Positions 12,134 to 23,561 of a DNA stretch of 64,000 nucleotides are shown piece by piece; positions within the stretch are counted from its first letter, which is position 1, and every line of letters starts with the position of its first letter. The translations under genes and the position numbers were made by a program. The DNA is from Blasia pusilla (lineage: Eukaryota; Marchantiophyta; Marchantiopsida; Blasiales). The notes under the pieces were generated by a model. That model was not told the DNA's origin and ran no database searches. It saw only the letters and a program-made list of their open reading frames with translations. The stretch spans positions 26,536,001 to 26,600,000 of the forward strand of contig CM114273.1 of assembly GCA_050084515.1 (NCBI GenBank), read 5' to 3'.

Positions 12134-13612
12134 CTAACGTATGTGCTTCGCTTGTGTTCGCTTGAAGTCTCGCAACAACTCTTGCGCGTGTTCCAAATCC
12201 GCCTCTGCAATCCAAGTCGCCTCCTTCACATGGTAGCCCTTCCATTTTACCAAGTATTCATACTTGTTGGCCCGACGCCTCGAACGTAAGATGGTATCCA
12301 CCTCAAACTCCGGCTCCTCATTTATGATGACCGGGTGCGGTCTCACCACCTGTCTCCGCTCGAAACGTCCATTATCTTGAAGGTATTTCTTCAACAATGA
12401 CACATGAAAGGGCGGGTGAATCTTGAACTCGTCCGGCAGCCTCAATGTATACACATCCTCAAACGGGTTTGCCACAATCAAATACGGTCCAGCATACTTG
12501 GCAGAGAGCTTCGCAGACAACTCTTTCAGAAGAGTGAGGTTCTTCACACTCAACCACACTTGCTCTCCAACTTGGAATCGTACTTGGCGCCGACTCTTGT
12601 TAGCATGCTTAATGTACCTCAGTTGAGCCTTTGCAAGACTTCGCCTCGTGCGCTCTTCCCGTTCTCGCATCTCTACCAACAAACCTTCTGCCGTCGCTTG
12701 TTGTGTTCGTGCCAATGTAGTACCCTTTGAAAGGGCTAGGTCAAGAGGCCCTTCTGGCTCTCGTCCATTTGCCAGGAGAAACGGAGATTCTCCAGTTGCA
12801 GAATGCTTGGTCGAGTTGTAGCGAAGACTCGCCATGCTCACCACTTGACCCAATCTCGTTGATCAAAGACCGACATAATTCCTTAAGTACCGATTCACGA
12901 TAGAGTTTACCTTTTCAGTCTGTCCATCCGTCTGTGGGTGGAAAGCCGTACTGAAACTCAACTTGGTCTTAAACCTTCTGAACAAGTGCTTCCCGAAAGC
13001 ACTGGTAAACTTTGGATCCCAATCTGAAACAATACTCTCGGCAAACCGTGAGCACGCCACCAGCTATCGAGAAATAGTTGCGCCGTCGTATAAGCCGTTG
13101 CGGAATCCATCGTCGGCACGAATCTCGCCAACTTGCTAAACCGATCAAGAATCACAAGTATAGCATTGTATCCCTCAGATTCGGAAGACTCGTGATGAAA
13201 TCCATACTCACACTTTGTAAGGGTCCTTCTGGGATCGGCAAGGGATGCAGCAAGCCCTGTTTCTTATCATAAGATACTCTATTCGTTTGGCAGGTCACAC
13301 AGGTCTTCACATATTGAGCAACATCCTCTTTCATGTTGGGCCAAAAGAACCGCTTTGACTGAACAACTAGCGTAGATTTCTCTCCTTTATGTCCTGCCAA
13401 GGGTACGTCGTGACACTCCGCTAACACTTTCGTTCGCATCCTGCCTTGCCCTACATAGATCCTACTCTGTTTGAACCTTAGTAAACCGTGCCTCAAACTT
13501 ATGTTGGCCACCTTCTCACCTTGCTGCAATGGTGCTTCAACTCTTCCCATGGTGCAGAGTTGCTTTATTATTGTTGGGTTGAGCGTTGAAATGCGTGGAG
13601 TGCAAACGAGCT
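12134..13612 (-). pseudogene. Chromovirus integrase with chromodomain
   Basis: Fragments give a zinc-binding H2C2 region (GHKGEKST, then CVTCQTN at about 13290-13400), a catalytic core with MILDRFSKLARFVP and [13 protein letters not shown] (12863-13155, in two frames), then an intact 12134-12853 frame with VGEQVWLSVKNL, GPYLIV, HPPFHVSLLKKY and a chromodomain (FEVDTILRSRRR, YEYLVKWKGY, EATWIAEADL). The chromodomain would tether integrase to methylated histone H3 and so direct insertion to heterochromatin. Frameshifts break the core. Reverse transcriptase and RNase H, which should precede it, are missing. Confidence 0.9.
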
Positions 13613-13814
13613 CGTGAGGCACGCGTGGAGCCGTGCTTATGATTGGAACAGGGTACGAGAGTGTTAGATTGCTTCGGAGGGATCAACACGGCGGGTCGCT
13701 ATAGTATGGCAGTGTTGCGGACGGTGGCACCGATGGTGCTAGATGTGTATAGGTTAGGAGATCATGTGTGTGCTATTTGGAGTTGGGGGGACCCAATTGC
13801 CAGCTAGGGGGGCG
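13613..13814 (+). pseudogene. E5 3' coding tail and polypurine tract
   Basis: About 13620-13750 is decayed; its last codons (AGATGTGTATAG) equal the end of the E2 PHD finger (RCV-stop). After it come the same non-coding bases seen in E2 and the tract CTAGGGGGGCGG (13803-13814), the likely plus-strand primer. Confidence 0.55.
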
Positions 13815-13952
13815 GTTGTGGGGTCCCTTTGTATATCCGTGAGTTTGTTTGGTTTGTATGGATCTACTCGTATGTTGGGAAAGATCGATGTTTTATGGTG
13901 TGTAGATGTGACCAACGATGTGGGTTGTGTAGCGATGTATATGGGGGCGACA
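13815..13952 (+). repeat. E5 B repeat (B1)
   Basis: A 138-bp repeat directly after the polypurine tract. It ends GGGGGCGACA and is followed by GT and then the A repeat. Its counterpart in E2 (58373-58510) is the same length. Confidence 0.8.
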
Positions 13953-13954
13953 GT

Positions 13955-14278
13955 TATCACATCTTAGTTTGATATAGGTAGAGTTTTATCGTATCGACGA
14001 CATAGAGAGTCAACGGGCTGTTAAGGTGTAACTTTGTCCCGAGATGTCGGATGAGGTTTGGCGACAAGTCTGTTGTGTCGAGAACGTCGTTTATGGAGAT
14101 TTTCTTATTTTGGTTTTAGTCGGCAGGTGACCCGTTGACCGAGTCAACACTCACTCAGTAACCTATGCACGTAGGTTACCGCTCGTAGGGCTATTTTTTG
14201 GGGACGATTATTTTGGCTCTTCCCAAGGATATAAGAGTGAGGAAGATGGCTTTCCCAAGCCATCTTCCTCACTCTTAT
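13955..14278 (+). repeat. E5 right A repeat, truncated at a fold-back
   Basis: Begins TATCACATCTTAG (TGTCAC mutated) and matches the first part of the A repeat at 2715. It stops at a perfect 22-bp hairpin (arms 14231-14252 and 14257-14278, loop TCCC). In other A copies the right arm of this hairpin is only about 10 bp, so the copy ends in an inverted copy of itself. The terminal B repeat is missing. Confidence 0.8.
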
Positions 14279-16915
14279 AAATATAATTACCCAAATAATT
14301 ACCCAAATAATTATAATTATAATTATATATATATATGTGTGATTTATACAAGAATATGAAGATTATCTAGTATTATATAGCAAACATGATTTAAATATAA
14401 CGGGTTCAAAATTCATTTTAGATTTTGGAAAATTACTGTAAAATAAATGATATGAACTTTAGTAAGAAGGTGATTTATTTTCAATATTGCAATTGAACTC
14501 ACATTATCCATCGAATTAAAGATGCATTTGCTTTGATAATCTTCATAACTATGCATTCTTTTCCAGGATTAAAATTTGATTATTTTTTCCTTTTTCTTTA
14601 AAAAAAAATCCACTTACTTCTAATCCATTTAGAAAGGATTTGACATATTTTCAAAATTTTTTTTATGAATTGAAGTAAAAAGAAAGAAGAAATATTTATC
14701 AAGACTAATATCAAAGAGTTTGCTATCAATTTTTTACAAGATGAGTTAAATTTTATAATTTTTGGAATACTAGATCTATTATCCATGAGAAAAATTTAAT
14801 TTCCTTGCAATCTAGTTTTATACTTGAACGGAGTAGAATTTCCATAATTCTTTAATTCTTACTTTAAAAATTTATGAGTTTCTCTTTTTATTTTGGAATT
14901 CTCATTTAAGGTGTTTGAAAGAAAGCACTTATTCCTCGGTTTCCCCATGTAATCCTTTAGAGATTTTAAAAAAATCAATTCTAGATGTGAGACTCTAAAT
15001 ATTAGAAGTAAGAAATATTTACCAAGACTATTTTAATGAAATTCACATTATAATTTGATGAAAAATTCAGTTATTTTTCATAATATTTGAAATAAATAAT
15101 TTTCCAATTATTGTTTGGCTCGTGACTCTTTCACAAATCACCAAATATATATTTTTTATTTGGAATGGTTTAGATGTTCCATAAAATCAATTTCTTTATT
15201 AAGATAGATAAAATTTATATATATATATATATATAGATTTCTCCCATCCATATACTTTGTTATCCCTATTAGCTATCACTTCTTTTCTAAATTAAATGAA
15301 TCATAAATATAAATTTTAGAAAAGAAGAAAACTTATGAGTAGGCATATGTCGTTAAAGAGGTCATGTCTTACATGTGTGAGTGCATTGGGTAGTGGTAGC
15401 AAGCCTCACTTTGGTGAAAGTTGCTACGGTTCGGATCCTACATCAACCGAGTTTTGATAACAAATGGAGGAAGGAAGGATGAATAGATGGATTGAAGACG
15501 CATGGATGGAGAGTTTGAGACTATATAATGGATGGAGTGGAAACGGAAGATCGGAAATGGATGGGGGAGAGATCTAGGGTCAATGCATAGAACATAGATG
15601 GATTGAGGGCATGTGGATGGACGATGAAAAGTGAATGGATAGAGGATGTGGCTATGGACAAAAAACGGATGGATAGATAGAGGATGGAAAAATGAAGAGC
15701 AAATGGATATTTTTGTTGATATGTTAGTCATTATTAATAAATTGGTAGCCTTAGTCATTATCGATAAATGACTTGGTTTGTATGACTCTATGGATCATTA
15801 ATCATTACAAGCCATTTTGTATCATTAATTCCTCAACTTAGTCATATATCAAAATTATGAAATACAAGATTTTCTCTTAATGGATGTGGATTGTGTAACG
15901 GCGTGTAGTTGCATGATAATATTCGTAACTATGTTTGCCAGTTGGAAGAGTTGCAAAATAAGCCTGTATTATAGTTGCGCTGGAATTGCAATTGACTCAA
16001 AAACCTTCGAATCCAACTTGCAAAATTATGATTGCAACATGATTCAAAAGTTCCATTTTCTAGACTTCCAATTGAATCGCAATTCAGTCGTAGAAGGCTA
16101 ACGAGATACTCATAAGCAACTTGGACCAGTTTAGGAGAATGAAAAACAGGAAAAACAAATGACTCGAACGCAATAGAAAAATAACTTTCATCTATATTAT
16201 AATTTGCGAAGGGGTCTACTCTATGACTCTGATATGGCAACACCTCTGAAACATGATACGTGTTCCTAATACCCTATGGCATAGGAAGCGTTTAAATACG
16301 GGGCAGGGCTCAAGGCGTATTCACAAGAGAGGGGCGTATATGCACATTCATCAAGCCACATGCACTAACTAGTTTATTATATTCTGAAACAAAAGTAAGG
16401 CCAACTTACAAAAGAACATTCAAATATAAACACACTAGTATACCCGTGCAATAGTTTGACTAACTATGCTGGACACAATTAATTTTTTTTCCTGCCCTGT
16501 AACACGGGAAAGATTTTCTTACTGCCCATGTGTCATGTTAGAGGTGTTTGCAAACAAAAACACATTCTCATCGTATAAAAAAACCATTACGTGATTAGAT
16601 ATTTTATGACGTGTAATAAGAGACTTTCATTAAGTTGAGGTTAGCAAAATGATAAATTACATTTCAAAACTTAGATACACGAGTGAAACTGAAACCTGTC
16701 AGATAGCTTGAACTGATGCCTTGCGTCTTATTTTAGGGCGGGCCGCAGCGCTACTGTGTGCTGAAGATTACAATGGCGTAGAGTGGGACCATTGTGATGC
16801 GGGTTCATCCCGATGGGGAGGATATGAATTCCTCGGATCTCACGACTAGAATCCTCCTCATCTATAAATTGTGGAACCCGTCTCCCCCGCAATCCCCGTG
16901 ATCTTTAAGATGGAA
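14279..16915. other. AT-rich intergenic, no gene seen
   Basis: Holds an (AT)n run near 15216-15234, a GGATGGA-rich low-complexity stretch (about 15460-15700) and otherwise AT-rich DNA. No domain is recognised on either strand. Confidence 0.55.
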
Positions 16916-18292
16916 CTATCCCCTGTTTTGGAGTCCATAAAATCGTTCATCACCGCATCTGGGAACTCGAGTGGCGAGCTGGGGCGAAAGGTCTATGGGA
17001 AGATAAAAAGCATAAAACGCAGAGAATCTTGATTTGAAAGTATCGCCTGCTTTGGCGGGGAAATCTGGGCCTGGGGGAAGACCGAATTGGGTGCCAAACC
17101 TCTGCACGTAGTCGGCGGCGACGTATGGTCTGAACATTCAATCACATAAAGAAAAGTCAGTCCACTTTGTTAATAAAAAACATACGAGGTAATTTACGGA
17201 AGATAGAATCAACACAGCTGACGTGCTCTCAATTCACTGCTATTCTCCACAGTCTAGCAGTGCGTAGATCTGGAGACCAATTTGATATATATTTGGGGTT
17301 CTTTCGTCTCAGGTAGGGTCGATGCTGTCTGGAAGTCCCGCACCAACACTCTGTTTTGTGAGTGTTCACACTTTATGAAATTGTTTCTCCTCCAAGGGTT
17401 GAATCATTCATCAGTTCTCCTACCTTCCTACTGAGCTCAGTCTGGCACTAGCACAGCAACTAGTTTATGATTTGGGTACAAATGGTAGACATTAAATTCC
17501 TCATTCTCTCTCTTTTGTGGTACGCTGGCTAGAGGTGGCTGTAAACAGGGAGGAGAAACTGAGAACCGCTTGAAAGGCAGCAATGCATAATGTACTAGTA
17601 GGAATCGGCTCATGTATTAATGTTGCAAGCATATCAGACATAAAACGAATCAACACAATCCCTTGTTGCATGCTTTTCTATCCTACTTGGTTACATCCGA
17701 TCTAGTGTACACCCTAACGGAAGATCTAGCTACAAGTTCTGATAAATTTTCACCTTTACATAGCCAGAAAAAAGTGAAGCAACACTTACGAGGTATTCGC
17801 GCTGCCCGTGACATTGAGTAATTGCAAGGGTATGCTGAACATTTGGTATACTGACACAGTCGGCTTTGCTGTAACTGTGGCCACTACCGTTGTATCTCGG
17901 CTCTGCGGACCAATCTCAAATGTGACTTGCCCGTCTGTGGCTCCAAACAAACGTCCCACCCTGCTCAGAGTCTTGTTCAACAGGATTGCTTCCTGGGTCA
18001 CATAAACCCATTTTGACCCGTCGTATATGTACGACTGATATCCCACGGCCAACAGATTGGGTGTGAGCAAACCGCCTGCGTCCGGGATGGCGATGGCAGA
18101 GTTCAGGTCACACGGAACCGAGAAATTGATGAGTAAACCGATATCCTGAGCTAGCATGGAGAAGTCTTCATGTCGGTTGCGCATAGCCTGGTCTTCCTGG
18201 GCGGCCGATGCAGACGAGCATGCTATGGAAAAGACTATCAATGAAATCAAGAGCGCAAAAGCCGACCTGCGAGTTACTTGACGAGCTTCCAT
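16916..18292 (-). CDS. Secreted DUF3455-family protein, two exons
   Basis: Exon 1 runs 18292-17790 and exon 2 17129-16916, joined by a GT-AG intron (donor GTAAGT, acceptor TGTTCAG) with matching phase, giving 238 residues. The start MEARQ is chosen because an N-terminal signal peptide follows it (hydrophobic FALLISLIVFSIA, likely cleavage after SSASA). An upstream ATG in the same frame lies before the TATA-like stretch and is less likely. The middle (LLAVGYQSYIYDGSKWVYVTQEA) and the C-terminal block (ADYVQRFGTQFGLPP, then FSAFYAFYLP) match my memory of DUF3455, a family found in fungi, bacteria and some plants with no settled function. I infer an extracellular or cell-wall protein. The family call is moderate and the gene structure stronger. 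Confidence 0.6.
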
Positions 18293-18364
18293 GGTACTAA
18301 GAGTTTGTGATGGAGGAATTGATCGCTGACAAGATCCGATATGAGGTGAAGTTCCCAAGTCGCA

Positions 18365-18380
18365 AGACAAGATATATATA
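18365..18380 (-). promoter_or_regulatory. TATA-like element upstream of the DUF3455 gene
   Basis: Minus-strand TGTATATATATCTTG lies about 75-85 bp before the chosen ATG, a plausible core promoter distance. Confidence 0.45.
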
Positions 18381-18433
18381 CACATATATTGTCCGAGGAG
18401 AATGTAGTCTGTGGCAAGAAAGACGATCGGCAT

Positions 18434-20966
18434 GAAGTCAGGCAGATATCAAGAAGCAGAAGCTGCAGTACCTACTTCCAGAGTCCCGGAGCAACACCTG
18501 GAAGGCTGGAACTCCATCAAAACAGTCCACAACAGTAAAGGCTTGACAAGGTCTTCGGACCGCCTTCCAACCAATTTTAAGACGACCTCATGTCAGTCAA
18601 TCCATCAATCAATCTGAGTCCGGCCGATTTCATTTATGATCTGACGAGGTTATCAGATTCGCCGCTGAAGAGTGATCCATGCAGACAGTAAACTCCGTGT
18701 ACAACTGCCTTCTCCGCGACCATCTATTCGGGACGTACCTCATCGTGCCATGAAGGCGACAGTCCAAAATATTTATAGCCGCGTTTGTCGCCTGGTCGTG
18801 AGGACATCGGAGGACTCGTGGTCAAATAGATTCTAGAGAATGGTTGCAGGCGCTGGGAAAGGTGACTTGCCCCTTCATTGCTTCTATGTGCCTGTCCCGT
18901 CGAGGTTTACGATCGTATCCTGATTCTTTATTGCTCTGAGTCGGACTCCGTGAAACCTTTTCCTTTTCCGTCTTTCCAGCCATGTGTTCTGGGGAGCCTC
19001 GCTTCATGGTCGCCACGTCCCCCATACAAAGTTGACATGATTTCTTTCGGATCTGCATTGTAGGCACGCATACTCTCGATCAACGTGCTTTCAGGAAGTA
19101 CATTTCGATTACTGAAACGGAAGCGTTGCTTGCGTTTCGGTAATCGAAACGCAAGCAACGCTTCATCGAAGATCCCATGCATTCATTTCGTGAGCGTGAG
19201 TCACTTCTTCTGAATTGCCTAAACGTGGTTTGAGGGAAGGCAGAGCTACGCCACGCGGAAGAAGCCTAAGCGCATCTCAGATTCCCAGCCCTATCCATCG
19301 GCTTCACCCGAGGGAGGTCGCTTGTAGGTCCAGCTCACGACTTTGAAAGATTAGAGAGCGGAACACATGAAACGTAATAGTTATCAGTGCTACATTGAGT
19401 CGCTAACATTTCTCGTCAACTTAGGACTCAATAATAACGAAGGGGGCAGGGGATTTAGAAATCGTGGTCCGTCTGCGCAGAAGTGCGAGATCGAGGACTT
19501 AAGCTGCTTGAGGGTTCACGAAGCTGCACGTCCAACCTGCGCTCGCATCCTGCTCCTGCGGAGAACTAGAATCGTGAGTCAAGCCTATAGCCATGAACTG
19601 ACAGTCTTGATCCCCGGGTCAGATGTGGCCTTCACTTACTCGACTCTTTTGAGTCCCCCTCTTTCGTATTTCCGTACCCCCATGTCGTTTTCAAGTAAAT
19701 CCGGAAAATATAGATCATACTTCAGAGAGTTCTATATAAATAATGAAACCCCAAGTTATTAACGAATTAACGAGGGTGAATCAAAGCGGATACTGGAATG
19801 GGCTACTCTCGCATAACCTCTTACGATTTCACAAGGCCTAACCCTTCTTATTCTAGATAAGAGTTGAAGGACCTATACAGGAAGGACTACAGGAAGGACT
19901 ACAGGAAGGATTACAGGCGAAATCGTTTCTGGCCACGATCCGTCATGCTCTGCCAACCAATCGAGAACGAGAAGTTTGATGCAGAAATTCTCAATGTTTT
20001 TGTCACTGGATTTGGATCAGGTTGTAAGATAATCGGACCAAAGTGCTCGACAGGCTACAATGTTCAAAAGTGCCAGTTAGCGTTTCAACTGCTGCGGAAT
20101 CTTCCGAAGTTCCTAAACGCTATGGAAGATCCCGCGTCCATGCGGACATTCCGGATGGTCAAGTAAGAATCTAAAGAGTTATTCATCTTAGTCCACACTT
20201 TTAATCCTTAGATGAGTTTGCTCTCCAACTTCTCTGTAGTACAGCTACTAGACGGTGGTGAAGAAAATTTCTCCCAATACGTGTACAAGCATATATCAAT
20301 TTCTTACCCCCTTTTTTGTTTTGTTGAAATCACTGCGTATGTTCCCTTGCCCGCCGCGTTTTTCCATTGAGACAGTCAAACGGATCACAACACTTCGCCG
20401 TGGTAATGTTCTCATTTCTCAGCTCACGCCAATGCGCACAGTGGCAGTTTCGCATGGAGCAGAGCGAATCCAAGAACGAGTTAAGATTCTAATTTAGTCC
20501 CGAAAACCTCACGAATCTGAATCTCCGCTCTCATCTCCGCAGATCAAGCACCATTATTTGCAACGGTACTCTCTCCATAAATTTCCGGGTCCACTTCTTC
20601 CTCTCGCTGCTTTCTTTCCCATCAACGCGTTTCCGTGGATAGCGAGGCCTACGATCGCTGCAGCGAATGACTTGGACACGCTTCTTAGTTGGACCTTGCA
20701 ACCAGAGCTATGGTTTTATCACTGGTAAGATGCTATTGAATCGTTACGGCCCTTACTAATGAGCGCTTCAGTTGGGTCGAACTGCGCAGCGCATTACGAT
20801 ACGTGGGATATGCTCAGCCGTCCGATCGTGAAGATCTGTAAGACCTCCTATGGGGCCCGCATGCCTTTTACGACCCGGCCCCATGGTCGCGGATGTTTGT
20901 TGGGGATCTTGGTATCTCAGGGTTGACATTGATGGGACCTCCATCAAATTCGCGCCCTTTTACAAC
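18434..20966. other. Intergenic with hairpin, short tandem repeat and an exon-like stretch
   Basis: Contains the stem-loop at 19120-19164, a 12-bp tandem repeat (AGGAAGGACTAC, about 19878-19916) and an exon-like open stretch on the plus strand at about 20541-20724, bounded by CCGCAG and GGTAAGA. The translated stretch was not recognised. No gene can be assembled. Confidence 0.4.
19120..19164. repeat. Perfect 20-bp stem-loop
   Basis: Arms 19120-19139 and 19145-19164 pair perfectly around GTAAT. A competing near-perfect pairing exists between 19103-19117 and 19134-19148. No poly(T) tract or gene context suggests a terminator. Confidence 0.8.
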
Positions 20967-21192
20967 CAATGTCCGGGGAGAACCGGGGTTACGTGTTGAG
21001 CTAGCCGGAAGAATCTGAGAATTTCCGATTCATGTCGTCACTTACCGGCCAAAAACCGAAGGTTCAGGGAGGGTGTCCTTTGTATTCGTACCTGTTTAGC
21101 CGGCTGGAATGAAAAAAACTTCGAAAATTGCTGCTCGGATTTGTAGAGACCGGAAATGTACCGGTTGTCACGAAAAAACTCCCCGGACCCTG
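20967..21192 (+). repeat. Third copy of the 225-bp repeat found at 3789 and 4281
   Basis: Starts CAATGTCCGGGGAGAAC and ends at CCCCGGACCCTG. It is closely similar to 4281-4505 and 3789-4014, but stands alone without the rest of the roughly 490-bp unit. This marks 225 bp as the mobile or duplicated unit. Confidence 0.8.
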
Positions 21193-21370
21193 TTTACAAC
21201 TATTTCCAAACGCTCCTTGCAATGTTGCACGGATCTCGACTGCGACCGTACAAGGAGCCGGCCACATGGGACCGGTTCCTTAGGCGGGCTCTCTCGTTCT
21301 ACGGGCCATGAGGATATGGAAATCCTGTGTTTAGGGTCTTTTAAGGGCATGCATGAGAAAGATATAAACT

Positions 21371-21725
21371 TTAATAGAAACTTGGATGGAAAACCCATCC
21401 GGATACAAAAGAGGGGGGCAAAGAGAGCCAAAAAACCGGTCCCGAAGAGACGGAAGGACCAAACTCACCAACAGTAGAGACAATATCATCAACACCTAGA
21501 GAACTATGGCTACTACTAAGTGGGCCTATAGCATTGGTATCTCCAACCGTTTGAGCCCGCCGTAAAAGCCCATTTGCTTGGGCACGCTGCAAAGTTATGA
21601 AGATCCGTTGCCAACAATAAAGAATCGTAGTGGCTAGGACAACCCATTTCTTGACTGGAGATGATGGGTGCAATCGGTAAGGAACGAGTCAAACCTCTCC
21701 CCCATAGCTCCATACATCTAGCCGC
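21371..21725 (-). pseudogene. Retroelement C-terminal remnant, copy 1
   Basis: The minus strand reads PVKKWVVLATTIL, then LQRAQANGLLRRAQTVGD, then PLSSSHSSLGVDDIVSTVGE. The same order occurs in copy 2 (46598-46980), where it follows FIPLAIEMYGAMGERFDSFL. I associate this tail with reverse-transcriptase-bearing elements of green plants and algae, but could not place the family. It is short, 3'-terminal and decayed. Confidence 0.5.
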
Positions 21726-22915
21726 ATGGGAGAGTCGTGTCCATGGGGCAGATCGGTTCTACGTGGGTCATGCAGTGTAGGTTCATAATATGGGAAGTCG
21801 CCATTTAGGTGTAAGGTGACATACTTGGTTTTCGTTTTCCATCTTTCAAAAATATGGTGGTCATTTTCCCCCTATCCTTGTGTTATGTGGCCCGTGTGAT
21901 TGAAGTTTTGTGTGACAACAATTTTTTTTTCCCTGGGGAATATAAGACATAGTTTCGTAGTCTTCGACTGGTTGATATGTTTATTCAACCCGCATCTCTT
22001 TGGTTTTGGTCCTCTTCTCGAGTTGGTGCGTTTCTTGTACACAATTTTCTGGATGCGTCATGTATGACTTCGCTACTAGATGGTCGCATACACCATAAAT
22101 TGTTGTAATATGACTGTTCAACTACCATCCCCCCTCTTGGTACTGGTTGTCCGTAAGAAATCCTTCAACCTCTCTTGCATTCCTCTGTTGTTACTTGTTA
22201 GGATTTTACATAAACTTGTATGTTGTTTTCTTTTAGTTTTAACTGTGGTTAGTTTTGCAAACTATGGTTGGAAGTTTACCATGGTTACAAGTCTCAGTTA
22301 GATTACTAGTTACTTCTTAAACTATTCTTGTTAGTTTTGGTTGTGTTAGTTGTGCACATGGTGTGTTGGCCTACCCCTATTATGCTATCTCGCTCATAAT
22401 GCGCTGGCCTATTCATGGTGTGTTGGCCCTTCCACCTTGCCTTACCATGCAGGGCTCCCTTCTACTGGTCTTTTCTAGGAAACTATATAACTCCCTCTCT
22501 CTTTCCTACTTCTTTGATTCACTTCTACTCTTGCCCTCTAGGATGTGTGTTTTGAGATTAGCTCCTACATACTTGAACCTCTGGTGGTGCCATGATCAAC
22601 TCAAAAGGAATGTGCATTGGTGTGGAGAATGCTCCAAGAACCAATCTACCATATACTCTTGCATCTTGGTTTCAACCACCTCTCTTCACGTCTTGTGTAT
22701 TCTAATAAGGTGTTGCTTTGCCAAGCACCTAGTTTTCAATAGAAGTTGGAGACTAGTTTTGCTTGCGATCCATTTCAAATTTGTTCTTTCAGGTTTGTAA
22801 ATGATTATCCTCATGTACATAGTTCAATGGAAGATCTTGTCGGGATCTACTATCTTTCTGTGCTTTTAAAGTTTTAAAAGAAAGATCTGAGAGAAGTAAA
22901 ATTCTGATTTCACAT
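21726..22915. other. Intergenic, no gene seen
   Basis: T-rich plus strand with open frames of low-complexity hydrophobic composition. No recognised domain. Confidence 0.5.
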
Positions 22916-22920
22916 AGGGT
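22916..22920. repeat. Target site duplication of E1, left copy
   Basis: AGGGT here and at 33332-33336 flank E1 exactly. A 5-bp duplication is the signature of DDE-integrase insertion. Confidence 0.85.
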
Positions 22921-23046
22921 ATCGTGCGCATACACATCGCTACACAACATACATCGCTGTCACCAAACACACACACAAATACGCATGATCCCATGCTAAC
23001 TCATGGCATCCAAACAACGAGACAAGAAGTACTAAAATATCTCCAA
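22921..23046 (-). repeat. E1 B2 repeat (right terminus)
   Basis: 126 bp, near-identical to B1 (23562-23688). Its outer end abuts the target duplication AGGGT. It contains a CA-rich tract and the conserved end GTATGCGCACGA. Confidence 0.9.
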
Positions 23047-23559
23047 TAAAGTAAGATCCAATCTCTCTCTACACCATCTCACACCATAGCTCTCAAAGGT
23101 GTGCACTCTCTCTCATGTCAAACCAAACCCACTTTTCTAATGAGAGGCTTGGGTTACACTCACAAGGCAAGGGACCATAGCTCCGCCGCCTCATGCCAAG
23201 AGGTTCAATAAAGAGAGAATGAGCTCTCAAGCTCTCTCTCCTTGAGGTATACCTCTCCCCTCTCCTAAGCTCTCTCCATGGTAACCTATTCTCCCAAGTC
23301 ACCTCCTTGGCTCTTAACTTGATGTAGGAGGTCAAGGGCCACTACCAAAAATATAAAGTCGATCATATACTCAAAATGGTACTTACCTAAAATAGCAAGT
23401 CTCTCAATATGGCTCCAAATGAGCCGAAACGAAGGGGAAACCTGCTCTCTCATGTTTCTCGGGGCCTCAACAGGTCATCCTCAACCTATTGAGCGTGTCC
23501 TACACTACTCACAAAGACGCTCTACTTGATCCCACCGATCTATCCTAAAAGACGTGACA
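23047..23559 (-). repeat. E1 A2 repeat
   Basis: 513 bp, the same length as A1 (32819-33331) and closely similar throughout. On the minus strand it starts TGTCACGTCTT and ends TTACTTTA, where B2 begins with TTGGAGATA. Confidence 0.92.
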
Positions 23560-23561
23560 AT

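Larger units (their letters stand above)
9696..13612 (-). mobile_element. Permuted chromovirus (Ty3/gypsy) fragment
   Basis: On the minus strand the order is integrase, chromodomain, LTR, primer-binding site, gag. That is the 3' end of an element joined through one LTR to a 5' end. Protease, reverse transcriptase and RNase H are absent. CGTGAGG occurs at both edges (9689-9695 and 13613-13619). This arrangement fits a fragment of a one-LTR circle or of a tandem pair, captured in E5. The boundaries rest on loss of coding similarity and on the shared heptamer. Confidence 0.7.
2715..14278 (+). mobile_element. E5: type II split-repeat gypsy element, plus strand, with nested elements
   Basis: The left end is an A repeat starting TGTCACATCT (2715 to about 3202), followed by a leader (about 3203-3480) matching that of E2 (60490-60867, opposite strand). 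The right end has a polypurine tract (13803-13814), a B repeat (13815-13952), two spacer bases and an A repeat (13955-14278) truncated at a hairpin. Inside are a copia element (4929-8919) and a chromovirus fragment (9696-13612). No gag, protease, methyltransferase or reverse transcriptase of E5 itself is recognisable. The sequence just before its tract ends in codons like the PHD terminus of E2 (about 13740-13750). It is an old, disrupted and possibly non-autonomous copy. Confidence 0.75.

Noticed and set aside
19878-19916. CRISPR-like short repeats
   Set aside because: A simple 12-bp direct tandem repeat without spacers, in plant DNA.
19864-20166. 100-residue frame with a KDYRKDYRKDYR repeat
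   Set aside because: The repeat comes from the 12-bp tandem; the remainder matches nothing I know and has no gene context.
20541-20724. Exon-like plus-strand stretch between CCGCAG and GTAAGA
   Set aside because: Translation not recognised and no neighbouring exon could be linked; kept only as a note.
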